Source of the DNA: Phormidium tenue FACHB-1050
GTDB taxonomy: Bacteria > Cyanobacteriota > Cyanobacteriia > Pseudanabaenales > Pseudanabaenaceae
NCBI RefSeq assembly: GCF_014696925.1
Contig: NZ_JACJQY010000014.1
Coordinates: 43,103-107,102, forward strand
Reading direction: 5' to 3'
Length of the DNA: 64,000 bases
In this document: positions 26,412 through 35,628 of the stretch, piece by piece
Layout: each line of letters starts with the position of its first letter
Numbering within the stretch: position 1 is the first letter of the stretch
Position numbers and translations under genes: made by a program
The notes under the pieces: generated by a model
What the model saw: the letters and a program-made list of their open reading frames with translations, nothing else
What the model was told of the DNA's origin: nothing
Database searches by the model: none

Positions 26412-28020
26412 ATCTGTCAGTAATCGATTCCATCTCGTCCATTTCCGAAATCTGCATTTCTAGCATTGGTGGTAAACGGAAAAACTGCACCCTTTCTAGT
26501 AGTTGCCTTGCCAACATTCCCATTTTGCCCGATTGATCGCGGGTAAATTGGGCTTGAGAAGCAGAGCGTTCTGCGATCGCTTCAATATCTTGGATCGAGG
26601 CTAAGCTAAATTTGACGGCTTCCGCAATTGAGCGTGATGAATCAGTTACGGCAACGCCAATTTCGGCTAACTCTTCAGTTACAGTGGCAATGTTAGTAAA
26701 TGACTGCTCCGAACTATTCACACTATTAGTGAAGTCCGACACAAGACTATTTACATCGCGCACGTCTTGATCAATCCCCGACACAACCACATCCACAAAT
26801 CCCGTCCTTTGTTGCAGTACTACTAGCCCCTGATTGGTTTGAGTTGCCAAGTTATTTACCTGTGAGGCGATCGCTTCAAATTCCCTTGCGACGGAGACAA
26901 ATTGTTCAGGATCGCGCTGTTCTAGCGCCCTTGCTGCCACCATGGAGGCATTGGTCGCCAAAACCTGAGTTAAGGAGGCAAGGCGTTTTTGATCCAACAC
27001 AAATTGTTTCGCAAGCGCCACGAATTCCCCTAGATTTTTAATTCTTTGCACCATCTGCACCGTTGCTGCTTGCAGAGACTCAATCGAAGCTGTCAAGTAA
27101 ATAATTTGTTCCTCCCCTTGTCGCACGGCTGATCGCACCCTCTGCACAGCTTTGTTGGCAGCGATCGCTTGTTGGGCTGCATCTTGAGCCAACTGGTTTA
27201 CATCCTCAATTCCTAAACGGGCTTGCACCACCAGTGCTTCCTGTTGCTCAGCATTTTGGGATACCGCGATCGCTAACTGCTCAAGGCGATCGGTGCGGAG
27301 CGTTACCTGTTGAGCAGTCTGCAACACTGCGGCAAGTACCTCAGCCAACTGCTCTGATAGACGATTGAGCGTATCCGCAATTAAACCAGTTGCGTGGGGA
27401 CTGACCTCAGCCTTAGCCGTCAAATCTCCCATCTCCAGTTCTGAAACTACATCCAACAAGTGCGAAATTTCATCTTGAAAAATATTATTTTGGACTTCAG
27501 CCTCGACTTGAGCCGAAGACTGCTCTTGCTTATTTTGGGCAAGGTTAAAAGTCATCTGGTTAAAAATATCAGCTAACTTGCCAATTTCATCCTTTGCCCC
27601 AAGCTCTACATTTGCGCCAAAGTCCCCTGTGGCATATTGCCTAGCGATCGCTTCTAGCCCCCGAATCCTCTTGCTAAGGGTACTACCGATAAATAAACCA
27701 AATATCGCACTAATCACAATCAAAATCACCCCTAAACCAAACACAAATAAGGTGGCATCGGATAGTTTCCTTTGAGCCTCTTGGTTGACAATCGGCGCGA
27801 GACTGTTATTTAGATACAAAGCGGCGATCGCAAAGCCAATTAAGGATAAAAAGCTAGTTGAACCGATCGCAAAGAGGATTTTGGCGCTAATCGGTAAATT
27901 ATTTAACCAACTGCTCTTATTGGAAGCTTGTCTAGATATCGGGGCAGCAGCAGCAACAGCAGCCTTCCTCTTTCTTTTTGCATTCGCTTTTTTGCTTGAA
28001 AAGGGAGGTTTATTTGCCAT
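26410..28020 (-). CDS. Methyl-accepting chemotaxis protein (PilJ/PixJ-like)
   Basis: 536 aa. A basic N-terminus, two transmembrane helices (about 48-70 and 91-113) with only about 20 residues between them, then a HAMP domain and a long helical signalling domain. The core of the signalling hairpin is near FVALAKQFVLDQKRLASLTQVLATNASMVAARALEQ. The tiny extracellular loop means any sensing is likely cytoplasmic or within the membrane. It would signal to the CheA-hybrid kinase encoded next. Confidence 0.9.
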   Translation of the reverse strand: MANKPPFSSKKANAKRKRKAAVAAAAPISRQASNKSSWLNNLPISAKILFAIGSTSFLSLIGFAIAALYLNNSLAPIVNQEAQRKLSDATLFVFGLGVILIVISAIFGLFIGSTLSKRIRGLEAIARQYATGDFGANVELGAKDEIGKLADIFNQMTFNLAQNKQEQSSAQVEAEVQNNIFQDEISHLLDVVSELEMGDLTAKAEVSPHATGLIADTLNRLSEQLAEVLAAVLQTAQQVTLRTDRLEQLAIAVSQNAEQQEALVVQARLGIEDVNQLAQDAAQQAIAANKAVQRVRSAVRQGEEQIIYLTASIESLQAATVQMVQRIKNLGEFVALAKQFVLDQKRLASLTQVLATNASMVAARALEQRDPEQFVSVAREFEAIASQVNNLATQTNQGLVVLQQRTGFVDVVVSGIDQDVRDVNSLVSDFTNSVNSSEQSFTNIATVTEELAEIGVAVTDSSRSIAEAVKFSLASIQDIEAIAERSASQAQFTRDQSGKMGMLARQLLERVQFFRLPPMLEMQISEMDEMESITDR

Positions 28021-28172
28021 ATATCAACATATTCAACAGTTTAGCAATGTCAAAGATCAGAATAATTTGAAGTTTGCTGATTAGTAAACCGTCAATTATC
28101 TTGTCTTTTAGGTTGGATGTTAACAACATACAGCTTTGTGTTGAAACTCTTGAGTGTGCTTGGCAACAATGT

Positions 28173-28231
28173 CAAAACCAATTTTAGAGTTTTCAACGCC
28201 TACGGCGTTGAAAACTCTAAAATTGGTTTTG
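28173..28231. repeat. Perfect palindrome, 28-bp arms, centre CC-TAC-GG
   Basis: CAAAACCAATTTTAGAGTTT arms, among the longest arms in the window. Confidence 0.85.
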
Positions 28232-28314
28232 TTGCTCTCTTAGCAGCTATAAAGCAAATGTCAGCAAGTTCCTGTATTCTTGACTATTACAGCAATTACT
28301 GCTCAAACGAACCA

Positions 28315-28365
28315 CAAGAAAATTTTTGAAAGGGTTGCAAAGCAACCCTTTCAAAAATTTTCTTG
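28315..28365. repeat. Perfect palindrome, 24-bp arms, centre GC-AAA-GC
   Basis: CAAGAAAATTTTTGAAAGGG arms, upstream of murD and followed by AAAGCGCTGTAA. Confidence 0.85.
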
Positions 28366-28431
28366 GATTGTTTTTGATCGAAAAGCGCTGTAACTTTTTA
28401 ATTTAATAAATTTATAAATCAAGCGATCGCC

Positions 28432-29832
28432 ATGCATCAAGCGTATGTACTGGGACTGGGACAGTCTGGAATTTCTGCGGCAAAACTCCTCAAAGCTGAT
28501 GGCTGGCAAGTGACAGTTAGTGATAGTCAAGCAAGTGCTAGCCTAGAGCAACGTAAGCAAGCCTTAGAGTCAGCAGGAATTGCAGTTGAGCTTGGAGGAT
28601 TTCCTGACTTTGTCAAAATAGTTGAGTCGGGACAAAGCGTGGATCTTGTCACTGTTAGTCCTGGGGTTCCTTGGGATTGCCCTGCGGTGGAACAAGCGCG
28701 ATCGCTTGGTATTGATACGATCGGGGAGATCGAACTAGCTTGGCGCTACCTCAAGCATATTCCTTGGGTGGGTATCACAGGGACTAACGGCAAGACGACC
28801 GTGACATCTTTGACGGCAGCAATTTTTCAGGCGGCAGGGCTAAAGGCGATCGCCTGTGGCAATATTGGCTTTCCCGCTTGCGAAATTGCTTTACAAGTCT
28901 TGCAGAAACAACTTCAGCCTGATTGGATTATTGCAGAGTTAAGCAGTTATCAGATTGAGTCCATCCAGACAGTCAAACCTCAAATTGGCATCTGGACAAC
29001 CTTTACCCCCGATCATCTTAATCGTCACTACACCCTTGAGGCATATCGAGATATTAAGGCAAGCTTGATCGATCAATCCGCTCATATTGTCCTCAACGGC
29101 AATGATCCGTACTTAGAGAATTTTGGGGCAGCCATGTGGCCAAAAGCGATCTGGACAGGGATTGACGATCAGGTGGTAGAAGCGATCGCCGATGGTGCTT
29201 GTATTGAAAAGGGCTGGGTCAAGTTTCGGGGTGAGCCAGTTTTCCCGATCTCACACTGGACGCTTTTGGGAAGCCATAATCGTCAAAATTTATTGATGTC
29301 GGTAGCCGCCGCCAAGCTGGCAGGGATTGAGGCAGAACATATTGATTTTGCCATTTCTAATTTTCAAGGTGTTCCCCATCGCCTTGAGCATGTGTGCTTT
29401 TATGAAGGAATTGCCTTTATTAATGACAGCAAAGCCACAAATTATGATGCTGCTGAAGTAGGTTTAAGAGCAGTAAAGCCCCCTGTAGTTTTGATTGCGG
29501 GTGGTCAACCAAAGCAAGGTGATGCGAGTGCATGGCTAGAGCAAATTCGCCAAAGAGCGATCAGAGTATTATTAATAGGTGAAGCTGCGTCATTGTTTGC
29601 GGAAATGCTCAAAGACGTAGGGTTTAAAAATTATGAAATAGTAGACACTCTTGAGAACGCAGTCAAACAAGCAGCTCATATTGCCCATAGTCGCGCTCAT
29701 AATCACCCTAGTCAGCCTTTGCCAACTGTGCTATTCTCACCCGCATGTGCTAGCTTTGACCAGTTTGCTAATTTCGAGCAACGTGGCGATCGCTTCCGCC
29801 AACTTTGCCAAGAGCTTAGGGCTGCGCCGTAA
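28432..29832 (+). CDS. murD: UDP-N-acetylmuramoyl-L-alanine--D-glutamate ligase
   Basis: 466 aa. Mur ligase that adds D-Glu to UDP-MurNAc-L-Ala in cytoplasmic peptidoglycan precursor synthesis. The N-terminal Rossmann-like part reads VLGLGQSGISAAKLL, and the ATP-binding loop is GITGTNGKTTVTSL. Central-domain PDHLNRH and FINDSKATN and the C-terminal LFSPACASFDQF are diagnostic. ftsI follows 85 bp downstream. Confidence 0.97.
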   Translation: MHQAYVLGLGQSGISAAKLLKADGWQVTVSDSQASASLEQRKQALESAGIAVELGGFPDFVKIVESGQSVDLVTVSPGVPWDCPAVEQARSLGIDTIGEIELAWRYLKHIPWVGITGTNGKTTVTSLTAAIFQAAGLKAIACGNIGFPACEIALQVLQKQLQPDWIIAELSSYQIESIQTVKPQIGIWTTFTPDHLNRHYTLEAYRDIKASLIDQSAHIVLNGNDPYLENFGAAMWPKAIWTGIDDQVVEAIADGACIEKGWVKFRGEPVFPISHWTLLGSHNRQNLLMSVAAAKLAGIEAEHIDFAISNFQGVPHRLEHVCFYEGIAFINDSKATNYDAAEVGLRAVKPPVVLIAGGQPKQGDASAWLEQIRQRAIRVLLIGEAASLFAEMLKDVGFKNYEIVDTLENAVKQAAHIAHSRAHNHPSQPLPTVLFSPACASFDQFANFEQRGDRFRQLCQELRAAP

Positions 29833-29836
29833 AATA

Positions 29837-29889
29837 AAGAATCGATAGTTGGTAACATGGCTTCGCCGCTCTCCCAACTATCGATTCTT
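29837..29889. repeat. Inverted repeat, 16-bp arms, degenerate centre
   Basis: AAGAATCGATAGTTGG and its complement enclose a loop that still holds GGC-TTC-GCC. Possibly an eroded palindrome between murD and ftsI. Confidence 0.75.
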
Positions 29890-29917
29890 GTAGACAGAAT
29901 TTCGCCAAGATATAGTC

Positions 29918-31771
29918 ATGAACCCATCGATTCCGCCTAGAGATCTTGCCACTATTAATCTTTTTAAACGTCGCACTGTGCTGATCTGGATGATTTTGGC
30001 TCTGTCGATGATTGGGTTGATTGTACGCTTAGTTTTTTTACAAGTGGTGACATCATCTGAATTACTCGAAAAGGCGAGAAGACAGCAAATGTTTACCTTG
30101 CGACCATTTATTCCCCGCCGCACGATTACCGATCGCAAAGGTGCAGTTTTAGCTCTAGATCGCCCTGTCTACACATTATTTGCCCATCCCAAGCTTTACA
30201 AAGAAAAACCAGAGGTGATCGCTGAAAAGCTTGCGCCGATTCTCAAGAGACCAGCCGATAAACTTCTCAGTATTCTCTCTCGTGATACGACTTCAACTCA
30301 AGTCGAATATTGGCTATCGGAGGAAAATGCCGATCGCATTTTTAACCTGCGTCTCGATGGTTTAGATCTTGTCCAACAACGTCATCGACTCTATCCACAG
30401 CAGGATCTAGCCGCTGAGATACTAGGCTATGTGAATGTCGATCATCGAGGTCAAGCAGGGATTGAACTTAGTCAAGAAAAACTATTAGAACGCACCGATC
30501 AAGCACCATCGGTTACTCAAGATGGTAATGGCAAGTTAATTCCTAACCGTATTCCTGCGGGAATGCTGCAAAGCGATCGCACTAGCTTGCAAATGACGAT
30601 TGATTCGCGTATTCAACGGACTGCTAGACAAATACTCAAGCAGCAGATGGTTAAGTTTAACGCTAAGCGTGGCTCAGTAATTGTCATGGATGCCAGAGAT
30701 GGTGGGCTACTCACCCTCGTAACTGAGCCAACCTACGATCCCAATCGCTACTATGAGTCCGATGTCAAACTCTTCAAAAATTGGGCTGTTTCGGACTTAT
30801 ATGAACCTGGATCTACCTTTAAACCTCTCAATGTGGCGATCGCCCTCGAAGCAGGAGCAATTCAGCCTGATACCGTATTTAACGACGAAGGTGCTTTAAC
30901 TATTGGCGGCTGGCCAGTCGCTAACTTTGACTACGATCAAGTCGGTGCAGTTGGTCCTCTCAGTATTAGCCAAATCCTAGAGCGATCGAGCAATGTGGGT
31001 ATGGTGCATATTGTCCAACGCATGAAGCCTTCAGTTTATTACGGTTGGCTAGAGCGAATTGGGCTAGGAGATATCTCTGGTATTGATTTGCCATCGGAAA
31101 CACCTAGTACCCTAAAGCCCCAAGAGCAGTTCCTTGAATATGTGATCGAACCAGCAACAACTTCTTTTGGTCAAGGGTTCTCACTCACACCAGTTCAGAT
31201 GGTGCAATTGCAAGGTATCCTCGCCAGTGGTGGTAAATTGCTCACGCCCCATGTGGTCAAAGGTTTAATTAATGAAGAAGGAGAGGAGTATTATCAGCCC
31301 AAATTAGCCACGCCTCGACAGGTAATTTCGCCAGCTACGGCTCAAAGGGTTGTAGAAATGATGACTAATGTTGTAGAAAAAGGAACAGGTTTACCTGCAC
31401 GTATTCCAGGCTATCGGATTGCTGGAAAGACTGGCACTGCACAGAAAGCCTTGACTACGGGTGGTGGTTATTCCAATGCCAAGATCACTAGTTTTGTCGG
31501 TATTTTCCCCGCCAAAGAACCTCGCTATGTGGTGATGGCAGTAATTGATGAGCCTGTTGGTGATGATGCGTTTGGTTCCACCGTGGCGGCTCCAATTGTC
31601 AAGACAGTAATCGAAGATATCATTGTCAGTGAGGGGATTCCACCTAGTCATCCTGAAGAAGTAATCTCCAAAATCCCCATTCTGGCTGATCCAACACCAC
31701 CTCCAGACTTAAAACCTGCTCCCAATAATTCCCCTAATCCTGAGCCTAAACCACCTCGTGATCGCACTTAA
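29918..31771 (+). CDS. ftsI: Peptidoglycan transpeptidase FtsI (PBP3-type)
   Basis: 617 aa. A single N-terminal transmembrane helix (about 20-43) precedes the PBP dimerisation domain (RRTITDRKGAVLALDRP). The transpeptidase domain has all three motifs: STFK in PGSTFKPLN, SSN in RSSNVGM and KTGTA. It cross-links septal peptidoglycan. The C-terminal Pro-rich tail (about 590-617) is not part of the enzyme. Neighbouring murD suggests a small cell-wall cluster. Confidence 0.94.
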   Translation: MNPSIPPRDLATINLFKRRTVLIWMILALSMIGLIVRLVFLQVVTSSELLEKARRQQMFTLRPFIPRRTITDRKGAVLALDRPVYTLFAHPKLYKEKPEVIAEKLAPILKRPADKLLSILSRDTTSTQVEYWLSEENADRIFNLRLDGLDLVQQRHRLYPQQDLAAEILGYVNVDHRGQAGIELSQEKLLERTDQAPSVTQDGNGKLIPNRIPAGMLQSDRTSLQMTIDSRIQRTARQILKQQMVKFNAKRGSVIVMDARDGGLLTLVTEPTYDPNRYYESDVKLFKNWAVSDLYEPGSTFKPLNVAIALEAGAIQPDTVFNDEGALTIGGWPVANFDYDQVGAVGPLSISQILERSSNVGMVHIVQRMKPSVYYGWLERIGLGDISGIDLPSETPSTLKPQEQFLEYVIEPATTSFGQGFSLTPVQMVQLQGILASGGKLLTPHVVKGLINEEGEEYYQPKLATPRQVISPATAQRVVEMMTNVVEKGTGLPARIPGYRIAGKTGTAQKALTTGGGYSNAKITSFVGIFPAKEPRYVVMAVIDEPVGDDAFGSTVAAPIVKTVIEDIIVSEGIPPSHPEEVISKIPILADPTPPPDLKPAPNNSPNPEPKPPRDRT

Positions 31772-31776
31772 CACTA

Positions 31777-31825
31777 AAATTACTAAGAGAGTGCGTCCCG
31801 TCGGGGCGCACTCTCTTAGTAATTT
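31777..31825. terminator. Hairpin AAATTACTAAGAGAGTGCG ... CGCACTCTCTTAGTAATTT
   Basis: A near-perfect stem starting 6 bp after the ftsI stop. Likely terminator between ftsI and grxC. Confidence 0.75.
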
Positions 31826-31893
31826 GTGAATTGATATATCGGTAGTTAAGATTTGTTAAAATGACATAGGTTAAACAAGTCTAGGAAATAGTG

Positions 31894-32151
31894 ATGGCAA
31901 AAGTTGAGATTTATACATGGCGGATGTGTCCTTTCTGTATTAGAGCAAAACATTTACTCGATAAGAAAGGCGTAGAATACGAGGAATATGTCATCGATGG
32001 GGACGAAGCAGCGCGATCGGCAATGGCAGCTAGGGGATCTGACGGCAAACGCTCTGTTCCCCAAATTTTTATCAACGATCAGCATATTGGTGGTTGTGAT
32101 GCTATTCACGCGCTAGACGCTAAAGGCAAACTTGATGCTTTGCTAGCATAA
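31894..32151 (+). CDS. grxC: Glutaredoxin 3
   Basis: 85 aa from the ATG at 31894; the in-frame GTG just before it is the ORF-track start. The active site CPFC is followed by IRAKHLLDKKG. The glutathione-binding TVPQIF-type segment reads SVPQIFINDQHIGGCDAI, with the cis-proline. A dithiol glutaredoxin that reduces protein or glutathione disulfides in the cytoplasm. Convergent with the topoisomerase gene. Confidence 0.96.
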   Translation: MAKVEIYTWRMCPFCIRAKHLLDKKGVEYEEYVIDGDEAARSAMAARGSDGKRSVPQIFINDQHIGGCDAIHALDAKGKLDALLA

Positions 32152-32159
32152 CCAAATTT

Positions 32160-32192
32160 ACAAAGAGAGTTCGCTTTGCGAACTCTCTTTGT
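32160..32192. terminator. Palindrome ACAAAGAGAGTTCGC-TTT-GCGAACTCTCTTTGT
   Basis: Downstream of grxC. The first of two abutting hairpins between convergent genes. Confidence 0.8.
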
Positions 32193-32235
32193 AATAAGAG
32201 TAAAAGCCTCGCTTTGCGAGGCTTTTACTCTTATT
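32193..32235. terminator. Palindrome, 20-bp arms, centre GC-TTT-GC
   Basis: AATAAGAGTAAAAGCCTCGC arms. Its right end overlaps the stop codon of the topoisomerase gene. Confidence 0.8.
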
Positions 32236-34996
32236 TGGCGACAACACGAATTACTTTTTCCGATCGCACCAAGTCACTCTCACCTGCAAAAATCGAGCGT
32301 CCTTGACTATTGGGTAACTCTAGAGGAATCGCACCCAAAGGCATTTGCACAGTTCTTAATCCAATATCATTGTCTTGACCTATCAAGAAAGTTACAGGTA
32401 AATCAAGACGCGGCTTAGCGATCGCAGTCATGCTAACTAATCGATCAGCTCGCGATTGGAACTTGAAGCATTGCGAACCGATCGCACCTCGCACCGCAGA
32501 GCGAATATTCGACGCTGCTATGCGTTTGGCAAAACCTTCAGCCGTAATTAAAATCAGTTCAGAATTGGGGTTATTTTGTAAATCAAGAACTGATACACCA
32601 ATTTGAGTTTCTGAACTGCCTAGACGCAGAGCAATATTTCCAGCGGCGGTACGTCCAACGGTGGGAATTTGGGTTTCATCGGCTTTGAGGCGCAAGATTC
32701 TACCAGCAGAGGTGGCGATCGCTAGTTCTTGTTCTAAGCCGACAATATCAGCCCAGAATAGAGCATCATCTTCTTTGAATTTTGCTGCAATCAGTCCGCG
32801 TGCGGTCATATCGGCAAATTCGGCAAGGGGCGATCGCTTGATTTTGCCTTGACTCGAAAGCAGGACTAAACCTTCCGTTGATTTAGGATTCTTTTCCCAG
32901 ACAAACTGCGACACGATGCTATCAGTGCTATCTGGCAATAGTGTAATTAAAGGCGTAGCCCGTCCTTTTCCTTTGACGATTGGTACATTGGCGAGTGCAA
33001 GGGGAAATGCTCTACCTGAACTAGTCATAACCACCATTTCGCGATCGCTACGGGTGTCATAGGAAGCGATCGTCACATCATCTCCTAAATCCGCAGACTG
33101 CGACGCTCTAGAATTAGGCTCTAGGCTTTTGATATAGCCTTTGTGAGTGAGTTGGACGGTAATATCTTGCGGCTCGGCAATGGGAATATTTAGCTCCGTT
33201 GTTAGAGAAATTAAGGGGACTTCTACTGGTTTGGGTTGTTTATTAGTTGTCGATTTAGTAGATTTGCGATCGCTTACTTTCTCAGTAGTCTTCTCAGTAG
33301 TCTTCTCAGTAACGTTCTCAGTGACATTACCAGTATCAAGGGTTTGCTGAATCTGGCGATCGCTTTCAGTATTTTTATCGGCGTTTTTAGATTTAGAACT
33401 TTTCGAGGTGGCTCTGGGCGGCTCTAGTTCATCAATGTCGGGAACTTCACTCCTTTGTTGATTGCCCTGTAACAGCCAAGCAAGATGGGTACGTCTTTGG
33501 TCGCTATGACGTTTTTTATGATCGCGCAATTCTTTTTTTAAGAATTTCATTAACTCACGGCGATCGCCCAATAACCTCTCTAATCTAGAAACCTGTTGTT
33601 GTAAGGTTTCTAGTTCTTCACGGATTTTCTGTTGCTCAATTGCCGTAATCCGACGTAAAGGCATGGAGAGAATTGCTTCCGCTTGGGTTTCTGACAATGC
33701 AAATTCTGTTTGCAGGTCAGTCTTAGCTAGAGCGCTATTATTCGCAAATCGGAGAATCCTGATCAGGCGATCAATATCTTGAAGAACTAGCACCAGTCCT
33801 TCCAATAGATGCGATTTTTCTTGGGCTTTTTTTAGTTCATAACGGAAGCGCTTCGCAAGAGTCTCTTCTCGAAAAGAGAGGAATTCTTGCAATAGTTCGC
33901 GCAGACTCATTTGCTTTGGTTGCGAACCTTTGAGCGCTAGCAGGATCACCCCAAAATTTGACTGCAAAGCCGTTTGGCGATATAGCTGATCGATGATTAC
34001 TTCAGGGGCAATGTCTTTCTTTAATTCGATAACAACTCGCATCCCTGCGCGATCGCTTTCATCGCGAATATCGGAAATGCCCTCAATTTTGCCATTGTTT
34101 ACTAATTCAGCAATTTTCTCGATCCATGCCGATTTGTTTACCTGATAGGGCAACTCCGTCACAATAATTGCTTGTTTCTGACGCTTGCCTGTGCCTTTAC
34201 CCCCAAACTGCTCAACCGCAGCCACACCACGAATCGTAACGCTACCCCTTCCAGTTAGGTATGCCTCGCGCACACCATCCTCATTCATGATGATCCCGCC
34301 CGTAGGAAAGTCGGGAGCAGGGATTAAGCTCAATAACTGCTCGTCAGGCAAATTAGGATTATCAATTAAGGCGATCGCGCCATCAACAACTTCACTCAAG
34401 TTGTGCGGCGGAATATTGGTCGCCATCCCCACGGCGATCCCCGTGGAGCCATTGAGTAATAGCATTGGCAATTGGGCAGGCAGCACGGCTGGCTCTTGCT
34501 CTGAGCCATCAAAGTTATCGACAAAATCAACAACATCTTCTTCGATTTCGCTGAGCAAAGCCTCATTACCGATCGCCGCTAAGCGACATTCGGTATAACG
34601 CATCGCCGCCGCAGGGTCATTATCTACGGAGCCAAAGTTGCCATGCCCCGCTAATAATGGGTAGCGGCTGGAAAAGTCTTGCACCAAGCGCACGAGGGCA
34701 TCATAAACCGATTGATCGCCGTGGGGATGATATTTGCCCAATACGTCGCCAACGACGCGGGCGCATTTGCGAAAGGGGCGCTCTGGCACAAGCCCAAGCT
34801 CATGCATAGCGTAGATAATCCTACGATGCACGGGTTTGAGACCGTCACGGGCATCGGGCAAGGCACGTCCGACAATGACGCTCATCGCATACTCTAGGTA
34901 CGATCGCTGCATTTCTGTATGCAATGAGGTCGGTATGATATTTCCCCCGTTAGACTCCAACCCGAAATCTAGCTGTTGTTGCCCTTGCTTTGCCAT
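32231..34996 (-). CDS. Type IIA topoisomerase subunit A (GyrA/ParC family)
   Basis: 921 aa. The breakage-reunion domain is well conserved, with the quinolone-region [17 protein letters not shown] and catalytic Tyr134 in [12 protein letters not shown] basic/Thr-rich linker (about 510-575) contains short tandem TTEK repeats. The C-terminal beta-pinwheel follows ([15 protein letters not shown] onward). At the place where gyrases carry the GyrA box (QRRGGKG) the sequence reads [11 protein letters not shown]. Cyanobacteria often have two paralogues, and this one may be the ParC-like or non-supercoiling form. Naming it gyrA would be a guess. Confidence 0.9.
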   Translation of the reverse strand: MAKQGQQQLDFGLESNGGNIIPTSLHTEMQRSYLEYAMSVIVGRALPDARDGLKPVHRRIIYAMHELGLVPERPFRKCARVVGDVLGKYHPHGDQSVYDALVRLVQDFSSRYPLLAGHGNFGSVDNDPAAAMRYTECRLAAIGNEALLSEIEEDVVDFVDNFDGSEQEPAVLPAQLPMLLLNGSTGIAVGMATNIPPHNLSEVVDGAIALIDNPNLPDEQLLSLIPAPDFPTGGIIMNEDGVREAYLTGRGSVTIRGVAAVEQFGGKGTGKRQKQAIIVTELPYQVNKSAWIEKIAELVNNGKIEGISDIRDESDRAGMRVVIELKKDIAPEVIIDQLYRQTALQSNFGVILLALKGSQPKQMSLRELLQEFLSFREETLAKRFRYELKKAQEKSHLLEGLVLVLQDIDRLIRILRFANNSALAKTDLQTEFALSETQAEAILSMPLRRITAIEQQKIREELETLQQQVSRLERLLGDRRELMKFLKKELRDHKKRHSDQRRTHLAWLLQGNQQRSEVPDIDELEPPRATSKSSKSKNADKNTESDRQIQQTLDTGNVTENVTEKTTEKTTEKVSDRKSTKSTTNKQPKPVEVPLISLTTELNIPIAEPQDITVQLTHKGYIKSLEPNSRASQSADLGDDVTIASYDTRSDREMVVMTSSGRAFPLALANVPIVKGKGRATPLITLLPDSTDSIVSQFVWEKNPKSTEGLVLLSSQGKIKRSPLAEFADMTARGLIAAKFKEDDALFWADIVGLEQELAIATSAGRILRLKADETQIPTVGRTAAGNIALRLGSSETQIGVSVLDLQNNPNSELILITAEGFAKRIAASNIRSAVRGAIGSQCFKFQSRADRLVSMTAIAKPRLDLPVTFLIGQDNDIGLRTVQMPLGAIPLELPNSQGRSIFAGESDLVRSEKVIRVVAK

Positions 34997-35111
34997 AAAA
35001 TCTACGAACGCTGTACAAGATAATCACGATACTTGAAAACAATGTAACAGCAAAACCAAGTCGTATAGTGAATTTACGTCTGACAAGAAGTGATTTTTTG
35101 ATCGTATTTAG

Positions 35112-35576
35112 CTAATTTTCAGGCAAGTAGTCTTCATCTAGGACTTTGGCAATCGCAAAGGGAGTCTCTAGAGGAAACGTGGCGATCTCTATTCCTGTTT
35201 CTACACTAGCGAGTTTTCTAGCTCCTTGATAGCAATCTTCAAATTCTTGTAAGAAATATCTTTTCAAGCTTGGGCTAGCTTTGAATGCTTGAGCCAAGCG
35301 ACGACGATGTTCTAGCAAGGTATAGCGCCAACTGTTTGAGCGTTTTTCGGGTTGGTATTTATATTTCAACAAGTGCATCAAAATAATTTCTAAATTACTT
35401 TTTACTGCTTGTTTTTCACTTCTTCCCATACATTCAATTTCTTCGATCAAGTTCTCGATATCGAGGGCATCTAAGTTTCCTTCTCGCAATAATTTTACGG
35501 ATTGTTCTAACCAAAGCGAAAAGTCTTGTTCGTAGAGTTGAGTATGGGAGTTTGTTTTATGGGTGGTGATAGTCAT
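35112..35576 (-). CDS. DUF29 family protein
   Basis: 154 aa. It begins MTITTHKTNSHTQLYEQDFSLWLEQSVKLLREG and contains the DUF29 core DALDIENLIEEIECMGRSEKQAVKSNLEIILMHLLKYKYQP. Small helical proteins of this family are multicopy in cyanobacteria and of unknown function. It lies 52 bp upstream of the cyclase gene on the same strand, which may be coincidental. Confidence 0.88.
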   Translation of the reverse strand: MTITTHKTNSHTQLYEQDFSLWLEQSVKLLREGNLDALDIENLIEEIECMGRSEKQAVKSNLEIILMHLLKYKYQPEKRSNSWRYTLLEHRRRLAQAFKASPSLKRYFLQEFEDCYQGARKLASVETGIEIATFPLETPFAIAKVLDEDYLPEN

Positions 35577-35628
35577 AGGGTTAAAGAGTAAAAAACATCA
35601 TAAAAAAATGGCTCCTTGCAATGCTTTT

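Larger units (their letters stand above)
28021..28431. other. Divergent spacer between the MCP and murD genes
   Basis: About 410 bp with two long palindromes (28173-28231, 28315-28365). The GCGCTGTAA module precedes murD. No credible ORF. Confidence 0.8.

Noticed and set aside
28117-28329. 70-aa ORF upstream of murD
   Set aside because: It consists largely of translated palindrome (28173-28231) and has no recognisable protein features.
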